Origin: Bacteroidaceae bacterium
Lineage (GTDB): Bacteria; Bacteroidota; Bacteroidia; Bacteroidales; Bacteroidaceae
Assembly (NCBI GenBank): GCA_024683455.1
Contig: JAIKYE010000021.1
Span: forward strand, 1 to 64,000
Length of the DNA: 64,000 nt
Direction: 5' to 3'
Positions 43,837 to 52,099 of this stretch are shown here, piece after piece. How positions within the stretch are numbered: position 1 is the first letter of the stretch; every line of letters starts with the position of its first letter. The translations under genes were made by a program, and so were the position numbers. Below the pieces are notes generated by a model that did not search any database, was not told the origin of the DNA, and was given only the letters and a program-made list of their open reading frames with translations.

Positions 43837-43913
43837 GGTTCACTTAATCTGTTCGCCTGGTTTCCTTATGAAATTTTCATGTTGATTATATGACATTTTT
43901 TGCTTCGGATTAC

Positions 43914-43961
43914 AGAAAAAAGAAATCGCCGAGGCATCCAAAAAAGAATGTCGCGGCGATT
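43914..43961 (-). terminator. Terminator of the VanX-like dipeptidase gene
   Basis: Stem AATCGCCG (43924-43931) and CGGCGATT (43954-43961) with partial inner pairing. On the minus strand it is followed by TTTCTTTTTT. Confidence 0.75.
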
Positions 43962-44021
43962 AAATCTGTCCAATCAATGCTATTGGCCATACCATTGATT
44001 GATGATGAATGATTATTGATG

Positions 44022-44816
44022 CTATTTATTCAACTGCTTTACAGGGAAATTGAAGTAGGTTTCTGGGAAAGGCTCATCCTTGAGGGTGAAATGCCACCAC
44101 TCGCTGTCCAAAGGTTTAAAACCATGGCGAAGCATGGCATCCCGCAGAATCATACGATTGCAGAACTGCTCGGGCGTAATAGAACGACCTGCTGGGCTCT
44201 TGCTATTATCGTTGGTGAACTGTTCTGTCTCGGGGTCGCCACAAAAGTCAGGATGACTCTCAGGGCCAAACCAATCAAACGTTCCACCCATGTCCAGTTC
44301 TTTCTCGGTCTTCATATCAAAGAGAGTTAGGTCTACGGTTGAACCCCTAGAATGTCCACTCTTCTCATATATATATTCCTGCTCAAAGAGTACGCTCTTG
44401 TCCAAATCGGGATAGAAGTAACGTTTCATCAGTGTATCCGGCACATTAGCAGCCCAGCGGACAAAATGGTCAACAGCCTGCTGAGGACGGTAGGCATCGT
44501 ATATCTTCAGTCGGTAACCAAGAGACTTCACATCGTCACTAACAGCCTTTAGACTATCAGCAGCCTCTTTGGTCAGCAATGCAGTGGGCTCAAGGTAGCC
44601 ATCTATGCGGGTACCCACAAAGTTATAGGTTCCAAAGTAGCGAATCTCCAGGATGGCATCAGGCACGGCATCCGTAAGGGTTACAAATTGGCTGGCATCC
44701 TCAGAAAGTTCAGGATTGTTCTTCTTTCGCTTGCTATCGATGCCAATAGTAACAACAACAATGCCAACGGTAAGCAATGTAAGTGCTATTAGCATCCCTA
44801 GTTTTGATCTGTTCAT
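44022..44816 (-). CDS. D-alanyl-D-alanine dipeptidase, VanX/DdpX type
   Basis: 264 residues. An N-terminal hydrophobic segment (about 7-25) acts as a membrane anchor or uncleaved signal, unlike soluble VanX. The zinc and catalytic residues of family M15D are all present: Arg110 in YDAYRP, His155 and Asp162 in SGHSRGSTVDLTL, Glu239 and His242 in EWWHF. The enzyme cleaves D-Ala-D-Ala, probably as peptidoglycan-derived nutrient or turnover in the periplasm. No vanHA or two-component genes are nearby, so glycopeptide resistance is not supported. It has its own promoter and terminator. Confidence 0.92.
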   Translation of the reverse strand: MNRSKLGMLIALTLLTVGIVVVTIGIDSKRKKNNPELSEDASQFVTLTDAVPDAILEIRYFGTYNFVGTRIDGYLEPTALLTKEAADSLKAVSDDVKSLGYRLKIYDAYRPQQAVDHFVRWAANVPDTLMKRYFYPDLDKSVLFEQEYIYEKSGHSRGSTVDLTLFDMKTEKELDMGGTFDWFGPESHPDFCGDPETEQFTNDNSKSPAGRSITPEQFCNRMILRDAMLRHGFKPLDSEWWHFTLKDEPFPETYFNFPVKQLNK

Positions 44817-44850
44817 GTTAGTTTTGGGTTTAAGTGGATTGTTTATTTGG

Positions 44851-44858
44851 CAAAGATA
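44851..44858 (-). promoter_or_regulatory. -7 element of the VanX-like gene
   Basis: TAtcTTTG on the minus strand, about 35 bp before the ATG at 44816. The rest of 44860-45050 is AT-rich with no gene recognised. Confidence 0.5.
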
Positions 44859-45050
44859 GGGAAAAAAAATGAAACATTTTTAAAAGGAAAGTATTTTTAT
44901 TTAGTTTACGGCTTTCTTTTATCTCCTTCATAGTCGCCCCAACCTGAGAGGGCAGAAACCTATCAATTAAGGAAGATTAACAGTAACCTATATAATAATA
45001 TGCTATAACCTACGTTTTTATTATGAACACATAAAAAAACCAATAAAGAT

Positions 45051-45746
45051 ATGAAACAAATGAAATTCTGGAAGATTGCATTTACAATGCTTGTTGTCAC
45101 ACTATTCATCGCTTCTTGCCGCAATGAAGAACACAAACCAACATTACTAACACGTGAACAACAAGAAACTTATGCTAGGAACATTTCTGGCACCTACCCT
45201 GCCAAGTGTTATGTTTATTACACCAATAAGGATAGTAAGAGGGGCTTTGATGAGCATGGGAATCCGATTGTATATGGCAAAGATGAGCTCATCGAGGATG
45301 TACAATTTCATGTATATAAATATAATATGCAGCATATAGGTTTTGGGGGCTTTCCTGTATCTATGATCTCACGAGTGATAGATGGTAATGAAGGGTTAAA
45401 ACAAGCACTGGAAGCTTATACTACGCCAACATACGCCTTCGCACGATATTATTTTAAATACAGCAACGTGGATGGGATCATTTGGTATTTTAAACCCAAT
45501 GGGTTAGATCTAACGCTGAACTACGACGGAGCAGACCATTTAATTCGCATAATACTAAACAATAACCAGTACCATACTTTCAATGAAGAGGAACTGCTAC
45601 AACCCTCCGCCTCCAGCGTGTTTAAAAACGAATCTCACGCTTTTGACCTATCGGCCATCTACGATGGAGACAAGCTCATACAGCATTTTAACAGAAACGG
45701 TGAAAATGAAATGAATTTCATATATATGGCCGATACGCAAAAGTGA
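45051..45746 (+). CDS. Lipoprotein of unknown function, DUF4840-like
   Basis: 231 residues. Signal peptide and lipobox FIASC (Cys23); translation may begin at Met1 or Met4. The sequence after it (LLTREQQETYARNISGTYPAKCYVYYTNKD, VQFHVYKYNMQHIGFGGFPVSMISRVI, LNYDGADHLIRIILNNNQYHTF) resembles DUF4840 lipoproteins of Bacteroides, by memory only. No enzyme motif is visible. It is a single-gene unit ending at the shared bidirectional terminator with tRNA-Met. Confidence 0.65.
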   Translation: MKQMKFWKIAFTMLVVTLFIASCRNEEHKPTLLTREQQETYARNISGTYPAKCYVYYTNKDSKRGFDEHGNPIVYGKDELIEDVQFHVYKYNMQHIGFGGFPVSMISRVIDGNEGLKQALEAYTTPTYAFARYYFKYSNVDGIIWYFKPNGLDLTLNYDGADHLIRIILNNNQYHTFNEEELLQPSASSVFKNESHAFDLSAIYDGDKLIQHFNRNGENEMNFIYMADTQK

Positions 45747-45756
45747 TTTGGTGATC

Positions 45757-45792
45757 AAAAAAGGGATTTGCGATTAACTCGTAAATCCCTTT
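45757..45792. terminator. Bidirectional terminator between the lipoprotein gene and tRNA-Met
   Basis: AAAAGGGATTT (45757-45767) and AAATCCCTTTT (45783-45791 and flanks) form a stem with T-runs on both strands. Confidence 0.8.
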
Positions 45793-45796
45793 TCTG

Positions 45797-45870
45797 TAGC
45801 GGGAGTGGGTCACGATCCCACGACCTCCGGATTATGAATCCGACGCTCTAACCAGCTGAGCTATCCCGCC
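45797..45870 (-). tRNA. tRNA-Met (anticodon CAT)
   Basis: Minus strand, 74 nt. Acceptor GGCGGGA pairs with TCCCGCT; the D-arm has AGCTCAGCTGGTTAGAGC. The anticodon arm is CGGAT-TCATAAT-type with anticodon CAT, and the T-arm is GTGGG-ATCGTGA-type. CCA is not encoded. Elongator Met is most likely, and the Ile2 (lysidine) type cannot be excluded. Confidence 0.9.
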
Positions 45871-45889
45871 ATTCTCGCGTTTGCGGTTG

Positions 45890-45920
45890 CAAAGGTATAG
45901 CTTTTTCTGCTATCTGCCAA
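45890..45920 (-). promoter_or_regulatory. Promoter of tRNA-Met
   Basis: Minus strand: TTGG (45920-45917), 19 bp, TAccTTTG (45897-45890), 20 bp before the tRNA. Confidence 0.6.
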
Positions 45921-45955
45921 ACTTTTATGCAGAAAAATAAGAAATGAAGTGGAAT

Positions 45956-47827
45956 TTATTCTACAGCATGTTTTACTCTAGAACCATACCAGACGTTACG
46001 CAAGGTGTTCAGACGCTCTTTTATCTCCCTGTCAGATAAACCATGATCAACACGCTTGCCATTAAGATGGAGATTGGATGAGTGTACCACCTGACTCAAG
46101 GTATCACCATCAACAACTGGTAATACTGCATAAGACTGGCGCGAACCAGCAACGCTGGGATTAATGGCCATAACATCTTGATATCTAGAGTTGGGTGTAG
46201 TCTTATGACGTCCGCCAGCAACCAAACCACCGGCATACTGACCTGTCACATTGCCTGAACTGTAGCATCCTTCCATAACAAAGGGGGCTCGTATCTTACC
46301 TACCAAACCACCAGCATAACTATTGACGCTATTGACATCTACAGAAGAATAGCTCTTGTTTAGGATGGATTTGCTTCCTACGTTACCAACGAGGCCGCCG
46401 GCGTAACCCTGACAGGTTACACGACCAGTTGCATAGCAATGCTCTATGGTAGATACATCGGGGTAGGCAGAATGTCCCAAATAGCCTGCTACCGCACCTG
46501 CACCATTTCCTGTACAGAAGATGTTGACATTCTCAAAACCTACATTCCGACATGCCCCGCACAGCACACCAAAGAAGCTACCATAATAGCAGGTACGTGA
46601 AGTGGTAAGATTACGGATGACATGTCCTTTGCCATCAAGTGTTACCCATAGAGAGTATTCGTCAGCCCTGTCATTAAGGGGAATCCACTCTATTCCTTTA
46701 AGATCGATATCACTGATTAGAGCAAAATACGTCATCTTATAGGGTGTGAGAGCCGACTTCATGTTACACATCTGGCGGGTGTTTCCAATAAGATAAGGAT
46801 TCTCCTTGCTACCATCGCCACCCGAGAACTTCGGAGCTTCATTGGCTGGCTTGAAACTAGCTGTCTCACATTTGGGATCTATCTCCACTTGATAAAGTCC
46901 TGCTTTAAGTCCCTGATTCACATTCAGCTGAATGGTATGACTACCATCACGGCCACTTTCCAACTGTTCCAACTCGGCATAAACAGAGGTGTTGATTGTA
47001 TTCTTACAGTAAGTCTCCTGCGCCAGTCTGACTTCTTCCTCTGTACGAGTCTTGCAGTACGTGTTACCTGTAACCGTATTGTAAACAAGTTCGTCACCAG
47101 ACTCCATGCGTACGACCTTACCTGTCTTATTGTCTGTAAACTCCACAATTCCTTTGTCCAAAGAAAGGAGATCCTTACGACTTCCCTTTTCGCTGACCAA
47201 ATAGAATTCTGTTCCAAGAACACGCACTTGTTCCTTTTCTGTAGAAATGACAAAAGGATGACTTGCATCTGAGGTAACACGGAAATAGGCCGAGCCTTGG
47301 AACTTTATGGAACGACGGCCACGTACAAAGTCATTCGTAGAATAAGAAAGCTCTGAGTTCTCCTTGAGCATTACCTGTGTTCCATCGGGCAACTGTAGCG
47401 TTGAGGTTTCACCGGCAACCGTAGAGACAGCCATCTCACCGTCATTAAGGCTGCTTAGGTTATAGTACATGATAGTTGTACAAGCAAGTAAAATAGGGAA
47501 GCAGATAGCAGCTGCCCACAACATAGCATTGCGGAAAAATGCATGGTGGCGCTGCATCCATGTAGCATTAGGAACAACGGATTGATTCAGCACACGTCTC
47601 TTGAAACGCATAAATGCAGCCTCTCCATCATAGCGTTTCTCTATGATGGATGAACCTATCCATGCTTCCTTCATCCGAACAAATTCCTGAGCGTTTTCCT
47701 CAGATGCTTGCACCCATTGAGCAAGGGCTTCTGCACCGTCTGGCGAAATTTCTCCGGTAAGGTAATCAATGATATTAAGTGCTATATCTTGGTTATCTTT
47801 CATCCTCCTATTTTTGTATCTCTTCAT
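45956..47827 (-). CDS. FecR-family anti-sigma factor fused to a GLUG-motif domain
   Basis: 623 residues, about twice the length of ordinary FecR proteins. A cytoplasmic N-terminal domain (1-90: IIDYLTGEISPDGAEALAQWVQ) precedes a transmembrane segment (101-122). The FecR domain (about 135-235) has VAGETSTLQLPDGTQVMLKENSELSY, AYFRVTSDASHPFVI and VRVLGTEFYL. The usual C-terminal receptor-contact domain is not recognisable. Instead, from about 335 there is KFSGGDGSKENPYLIGN, then WVTLDGKGHVIRNLT and three GLUG-type turns (YAGGLVGNVG, YAGGLVGKI, YAGGLVAGG), as in extracellular adhesins. It may start at Met9. It follows its ECF sigma gene by 29 bp. Ligand sensing by the GLUG part is an inference. 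Confidence 0.82.
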   Translation of the reverse strand: MKRYKNRRMKDNQDIALNIIDYLTGEISPDGAEALAQWVQASEENAQEFVRMKEAWIGSSIIEKRYDGEAAFMRFKRRVLNQSVVPNATWMQRHHAFFRNAMLWAAAICFPILLACTTIMYYNLSSLNDGEMAVSTVAGETSTLQLPDGTQVMLKENSELSYSTNDFVRGRRSIKFQGSAYFRVTSDASHPFVISTEKEQVRVLGTEFYLVSEKGSRKDLLSLDKGIVEFTDNKTGKVVRMESGDELVYNTVTGNTYCKTRTEEEVRLAQETYCKNTINTSVYAELEQLESGRDGSHTIQLNVNQGLKAGLYQVEIDPKCETASFKPANEAPKFSGGDGSKENPYLIGNTRQMCNMKSALTPYKMTYFALISDIDLKGIEWIPLNDRADEYSLWVTLDGKGHVIRNLTTSRTCYYGSFFGVLCGACRNVGFENVNIFCTGNGAGAVAGYLGHSAYPDVSTIEHCYATGRVTCQGYAGGLVGNVGSKSILNKSYSSVDVNSVNSYAGGLVGKIRAPFVMEGCYSSGNVTGQYAGGLVAGGRHKTTPNSRYQDVMAINPSVAGSRQSYAVLPVVDGDTLSQVVHSSNLHLNGKRVDHGLSDREIKERLNTLRNVWYGSRVKHAVE

Positions 47828-47856
47828 TTATATGACAATATTTTTACCTTCTTGTG

Positions 47857-48450
47857 TTAAATCAATACCATAAAAAATGTTAAAATGGTCAAATATTTAG
47901 AGAAACGCTGCTCTATTAGTTTTAAAGCTTGTTGTATTCGGACCTTTACAGTATTAGCACTGACACCATCCTCGGCCCCTATCTGGCGATAAGTCATCTC
48001 GCGGAAACGGCTCTTAATGAACGTCGTCTTAACAGGTTCGGGGAGATTCTCTATGCAATCACGCATCAATCCCTCGAGTTCATTGTCCAATAGTTTTCCC
48101 TGTGGTGTGACATAATCAACCCCAGAAAGCACATCGTGCGTATCCTGTTCGCCTAACGTACTAAACGCCTGCACATAGCGTGCCGTTTTGGAATTGAGTA
48201 GATTGAGACAATGATTACGGGTACTCATCATAAGGTAGCTACGGAGATTGGAATGAATGACAACCTCACTGCGCACCTCATACAGATGACTAATAACATC
48301 TGAAACAGCAGACTGAGCCAAAAATTCGTCGGAAAGGATACTCTCTGCCAGGATACACATAGGTCCATAGTATGTTCTGAACACATACCTATATGCATCC
48401 TCAGAGCCTTCCATAAGGCCGCGAATTATTGATTTCTCGTCTGCCTGCAT
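47857..48450 (-). CDS. ECF-type RNA polymerase sigma factor (Bacteroidota group)
   Basis: 197 residues. Region 2 (about 10-85: YRYVFRTYYGPMCILAESIL, VISHLYEVRSEVVIHSNLRSYLMMSTRNHCLNLL) and region 4 (about 125-180: LEGLMRDCIENLPEPVKTTFIKSRFREMTYRQIGAEDGVSANTVKVRIQQALKLI) are clear. The C-terminal YLTILTFFMVLI is hydrophobic. It is paired with the FecR fusion downstream and its start overlaps the GH43 stop (TAATG), an unusual order in which the enzyme comes first. It likely directs transcription of targets outside this window as no SusC/D genes are present. Confidence 0.92.
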   Translation of the reverse strand: MQADEKSIIRGLMEGSEDAYRYVFRTYYGPMCILAESILSDEFLAQSAVSDVISHLYEVRSEVVIHSNLRSYLMMSTRNHCLNLLNSKTARYVQAFSTLGEQDTHDVLSGVDYVTPQGKLLDNELEGLMRDCIENLPEPVKTTFIKSRFREMTYRQIGAEDGVSANTVKVRIQQALKLIEQRFSKYLTILTFFMVLI

Positions 48451-49430
48451 TATTCTGGTTTACCTCCATTTACATAAGGCCATCCTTTCTTGTCCCATTG
48501 AATACGAGACATAAGCATAGAACGTTGTTCCGGACGGAGATTCTCTCGAACGTGACAATGGTAAAAAATGTACTCATTACCATCCGGAGCCGTAAAAATC
48601 TCGCCACAATGACCTGGGCCATAGAAATTATCTCCTTCATCACTATGGAGCACAGGCGTAGCATATCCCTCGGACATAGGCTTGCCTTCACGACTTACAA
48701 ATACACCTGTAAGTTTCTTACTACGCCCCACCTGCAACTGATAAGTATGATTGCCATAGAAACCCGAACTTACAAACAAATACCAATATCCGTCGTGCCA
48801 ATGAAGATACGAACCTTCAAAAACCTTTGAACGATCGGGACATTGACGCACCGTAAGACCGGCTACATGTTCGTATTTTGCTCCTTCCTTAAGGGAAAGT
48901 CCGTCTGCATTTAACTCTACACGATAAATTCCTCCTACAGAACCAAAGAAAAGCCAAACCTTTCCTGTCTTAGGATCTGTAACAACCTCGGGGTCGATGG
49001 TATCTTCAATACCTGTTTCTTTTCCACACGTAACGATACCTTTGAATTGGAATTGGCAAGGGGTTCCCTCTTGCAATACTGCAATGTTACTGTCTTCTGC
49101 ACTATTGTACAAGGTTAAATACATGAGTCGCTTACCATTAACGCTAGTGACATCTGGAGCCCAGAAATTACGTGAAATTTTAGAAATAGTCTCCCAAGAG
49201 TTCGCATCAATGGGAGAAATATCAGACATCTGCCAGCTAAAGAAATCTTCGCTGACAATGCTTTTTCGCGGGTTAGTAGCAATACAGAAATATCGTCCAT
49301 CGTCTGCCTGCCATATTGTCGGGTCAGGCCAATTAGGAGACCAAACGGGATTCTTTATCTGCTGAGCACCGGCCAAAAGTGACATCAAAAAAGCAGAGAA
49401 AAGAATAATCCCCGGACAAAATCGATTCAT
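48450..49430 (-). CDS. Secreted glycoside hydrolase family 43 (arabinanase-like)
   Basis: 326 residues from MNRFCPGIILFSAFLMSLLAGAQ. A promoter -7 element at 49464-49471 excludes the outer start, while Met at 49454 remains possible. Single-domain GH43 propeller: base Asp in NWPDPTIWQ, Asp in EDTIDPEVVTD, acid Glu in KVFEGSYLHWHDGYWYL. The absence of a C-terminal sandwich and its length resemble endo-arabinanases and related exo-enzymes. It is the first gene of an operon with the ECF sigma factor and the FecR-GLUG protein, so its expression may be tied to that signalling pair. Confidence 0.9.
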   Translation of the reverse strand: MNRFCPGIILFSAFLMSLLAGAQQIKNPVWSPNWPDPTIWQADDGRYFCIATNPRKSIVSEDFFSWQMSDISPIDANSWETISKISRNFWAPDVTSVNGKRLMYLTLYNSAEDSNIAVLQEGTPCQFQFKGIVTCGKETGIEDTIDPEVVTDPKTGKVWLFFGSVGGIYRVELNADGLSLKEGAKYEHVAGLTVRQCPDRSKVFEGSYLHWHDGYWYLFVSSGFYGNHTYQLQVGRSKKLTGVFVSREGKPMSEGYATPVLHSDEGDNFYGPGHCGEIFTAPDGNEYIFYHCHVRENLRPEQRSMLMSRIQWDKKGWPYVNGGKPE

Positions 49431-49463
49431 AGTTGTTTCTATGGTTTTTTTCATTACAGGTGG

Positions 49464-49471
49464 CAAAGTTA
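49464..49471 (-). promoter_or_regulatory. -7 element of the GH43-sigma-FecR operon
   Basis: Minus-strand TAacTTTG with a leader of about 28 nt to the ATG at 49430. No clear -33 element, as could be expected for an alternative or activated promoter. Confidence 0.5.
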
Positions 49472-49534
49472 TATATTTTTCTGCTTTTAATTAAAATTTG
49501 GAACGAAAAATGTGGCTCTTTGATAGAAAATATG

Positions 49535-49542
49535 TAATTTTG
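49535..49542 (+). promoter_or_regulatory. -7 element before the IMP cyclohydrolase gene
   Basis: TAatTTTG, 44 bp before the ATG at 49586. The -33 element is not clear. Confidence 0.5.
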
Positions 49543-49585
49543 CACCTCAATTAATATATCACGTACGCGTAAACAAACATTATAT

Positions 49586-50182
49586 ATGGCAGAAACAAGA
49601 AAAATCCAGCGAGCACTGGTATCCGTATTTCACAAGGACGGATTAGAGGAGATTCTGCGCACCCTGAATGCGCAAGGTGTAGAACTGTTGAGCACAGGCG
49701 GTACTCAGACATTTATTGAGAGTCTGGGTATTCCCTGTCAGAAAGTTGAAGACGTTACTACGTACCCCAGCATCTTGGGAGGCAGAGTAAAGACTCTTCA
49801 TCCCAAAGTGTTCGGTGGCATTCTGGGTCGTCGCGAGTTGGAGAGCGACCAACAACAGATGAAACAATATGAGATTCCTGCTATCGACTTGGTCATCGTT
49901 GACCTTTATCCCTTCGAGGACACCGTTGCCAGCGGTGCCAGTGCTGCAGACATCATAGAGAAAATAGATATAGGCGGCATCAGCCTTATCCGTGCTGCTG
50001 CCAAGAACTTCCGCGATGTTATCATCGTACCTTCTAAGGCTGAGTACAAGCCATTACTGGACTTGCTGCAAAAGCAGGGCGCACAAAGCGAAATAGAAGA
50101 CCGCAAATGGTTTGCTACCCGCGCTTTTGGTGTAAGCAGCCATTACGACACAGCTATCCACGGTTGGTTCGAAAAAGAGTAA
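49586..50182 (+). CDS. IMP cyclohydrolase (PurH N-terminal domain only)
   Basis: 198 residues. It matches the MGS-like IMP cyclohydrolase half of PurH: RALVSVFHKDGLEEIL, LLSTGGTQTFIE, VTTYPSILGGRVKTLHPKVFGGIL, IDLVIVDLYPFEDTV, KIDIGGISLIRAAAKNFRDV. It catalyses ring closure of FAICAR to IMP, the last step of purine synthesis. The AICAR transformylase domain (about 300 residues) is missing; the frame stops cleanly after WFEKE and the next 60 bp lead into mreB, so it is not a frameshift remnant. The transformylase must be encoded elsewhere. Confidence 0.88.
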   Translation: MAETRKIQRALVSVFHKDGLEEILRTLNAQGVELLSTGGTQTFIESLGIPCQKVEDVTTYPSILGGRVKTLHPKVFGGILGRRELESDQQQMKQYEIPAIDLVIVDLYPFEDTVASGASAADIIEKIDIGGISLIRAAAKNFRDVIIVPSKAEYKPLLDLLQKQGAQSEIEDRKWFATRAFGVSSHYDTAIHGWFEKE

Positions 50183-50244
50183 AACGCAAACGTTAACGAC
50201 AATCAACGTGTCTATTTGTTAACTCGTCAACTAAATAAAGAAAT

Positions 50245-51264
50245 ATGAAGTGGTTTTCGCTTAGCAAAGAACTTGCAATGGACCTGGGTACAGCCAACAC
50301 TATCATCATCAGTGATGGTAGGATTGTTGTCGATGAGCCCAGTGTCGTAGCTTTGGATCGCCGCAGCGAACGAATGATCGCCGTAGGTGACAGAGCTAAG
50401 ATGATGTATGAGAAAACAAATCCAGAGATACAGACCATCCGTCCTCTGCGCGACGGCGTAATAGCAAACTTCAATGCTTGCGAGCAGATGATGCGCGGTC
50501 TGATAAAGATGGTACACTCTGGGAACCGTCTGTTCTCCCCTAGCATGAGAATGGTTATTGGTGTACCCAGCGGAAGTACTGAAGTAGAGTTGCGTGCCGT
50601 AAGAGATAGTGCTGAGCATGCCGGCGGTCGCGAAGTCTATCTGATATACGAACCCATGGCTGCTGCTATCGGCATCGGACTGGACGTATTGGCTCCAGAG
50701 GGTAACATGATTGTAGATATAGGCGGTGGTAGTACAGAGATTGCCGTAATCAGTCTCGGCGGAATTGTTGCAGACAAGAGTTTGCGTATTGCCGGCGACG
50801 TTCTTACTGCTGATATTCAGGAATATATGGGACGCCAGCACAACGTTAAGGTGAGCGAGCGTATGGCCGAGCGAATCAAAATCCATGTAGGTGCAGCCCT
50901 TGCCGACCTTGGAGACGATGCCCCAGAAGATTATGTTGTTCATGGTCCTAACCGTATTACCGCACTACCCATGGAAGTTCCCGTATGTTACCAAGAAATC
51001 GCCCACTGTCTGGAAAAAACCATCGCCAAGATAGAGGCTGCCATCCTGAGCGCTTTGGAGGAAACACCCCCTGAATTGTATGCCGACATCGTAAAGAACG
51101 GTATTTACCTGGCAGGTGGCGGTGCATTGCTACGTGGTTTGGCAAAACGTCTTACCGACAAGATAAACATTCCCTTCCACGTTGCCGAGGATCCTTTGCA
51201 CTGCGTAGCCAAGGGTACTGGTGTAGCGCTAAAGAATATTAATGAATTTCCTTTCTTGATGTAA
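50245..51264 (+). CDS. mreB: Rod shape-determining actin-like protein MreB
   Basis: 339 residues, normal length. Actin-fold ATPase: MDLGTANTIIISDG (phosphate 1), EPSVVALDRRS, YEPMAAAIGIGLDV, VDIGGGSTEIAVISLGGIV (phosphate 2), GNMIVDIGGG and YLAGGGALLRGLAKR (adenosine). It forms membrane-associated filaments that guide lateral cell-wall synthesis. It is the first gene of mreB-mreC-mreD-mrdA-rodA, all closely spaced on the plus strand, and lies 62 bp after the IMP cyclohydrolase gene. Confidence 0.97.
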   Translation: MKWFSLSKELAMDLGTANTIIISDGRIVVDEPSVVALDRRSERMIAVGDRAKMMYEKTNPEIQTIRPLRDGVIANFNACEQMMRGLIKMVHSGNRLFSPSMRMVIGVPSGSTEVELRAVRDSAEHAGGREVYLIYEPMAAAIGIGLDVLAPEGNMIVDIGGGSTEIAVISLGGIVADKSLRIAGDVLTADIQEYMGRQHNVKVSERMAERIKIHVGAALADLGDDAPEDYVVHGPNRITALPMEVPVCYQEIAHCLEKTIAKIEAAILSALEETPPELYADIVKNGIYLAGGGALLRGLAKRLTDKINIPFHVAEDPLHCVAKGTGVALKNINEFPFLM

Positions 51265-51265
51265 A

Positions 51266-52099
51266 TTGAGAGAGCTACTCGACAGAATAACACAAAATGT
51301 CCACTGGGTTATCTTCTTACTTTTAGAAGTACTCAGTGGATTCATGCTTTTCAAATTCAACCACTACCAAGGTAGCGTTTGGTTTACACAAGCTAACACG
51401 GTAGCAGGGAAGGTTCTGGAATGGGAAACCAAGGGTTTGCAGTATGTAAATCTTGGGAAAGAAAATGCATACCTTGTCCGCCAGAACACTTTATTGCAAA
51501 ACAACTTGAACGTTTTGCGACATGAACTTGCTGAGTTGAAGAAAGACACATCAATAACCCAGCAGTACCAATTAGAACTATTGAAGGACATAGAAATGAT
51601 TCCTGCTCAGGTAATCTCAAACAGCGTTAGACAAAGGGACAACCTGATTACAATCAATGTAGGAAGCAACGACGGTGTTGAACCTGAAATGGGAGTTATA
51701 AGCGGAACCGGTGTAGTGGGAATTGTAAGCAAAGTTACTCCGCATTATGCCCTTGTTCTATCCGTCTTAAATAGCAGGAGCAGTATCAGTTGCCGGCTTC
51801 GAGGCACAGAATATTTTGGCTATATGAAATGGAATGGCGGTAATCCTCTACAAGTATCTATGGACGACGTACCACGTCACGCAAAACCCAAAGTCGGTGA
51901 TATAGTGGAAACAAGTGGATTCAGCAGTCTCTTTCCCCCCGGCATTTTCTTAGGTAGAGTAGCACAGATACACAACAGTGAGGACGGACTGGCCTATTCT
52001 CTGGAGATACAGATGAGCACAGATATTGCCCACGTGCAAAATGTTTGTGTGCTGAAATATAAAATAAAGGAAGAATTAGATTCGCTCAGAAGGGAATGA
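51266..52099 (+). CDS. mreC: Rod shape-determining protein MreC
   Basis: 277 residues. A single transmembrane helix (VHWVIFLLLEVLSGFML) is followed by a coiled coil (about 50-100: NTLLQNNLNVLRHELAELKKD) and the periplasmic beta domains with VISNSVRQRDNLITINVGSNDGVEPEMGVISGTGVVGIV. The only usable start is TTG at 51266, one base after the mreB stop; the next in-frame ATG would remove the membrane helix. It scaffolds the elongasome in the periplasm. It overlaps mreD by four bases. Confidence 0.95.
   Translation: MRELLDRITQNVHWVIFLLLEVLSGFMLFKFNHYQGSVWFTQANTVAGKVLEWETKGLQYVNLGKENAYLVRQNTLLQNNLNVLRHELAELKKDTSITQQYQLELLKDIEMIPAQVISNSVRQRDNLITINVGSNDGVEPEMGVISGTGVVGIVSKVTPHYALVLSVLNSRSSISCRLRGTEYFGYMKWNGGNPLQVSMDDVPRHAKPKVGDIVETSGFSSLFPPGIFLGRVAQIHNSEDGLAYSLEIQMSTDIAHVQNVCVLKYKIKEELDSLRRE

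Noticed and set aside
44022-44816. Glycopeptide-resistance locus
   Set aside because: Only the VanX-like gene is present; no VanH, ligase or two-component genes lie nearby.
50227-50943. A 238-residue minus-strand frame opposite mreB
   Set aside because: Shadow of mreB, which is unambiguous.
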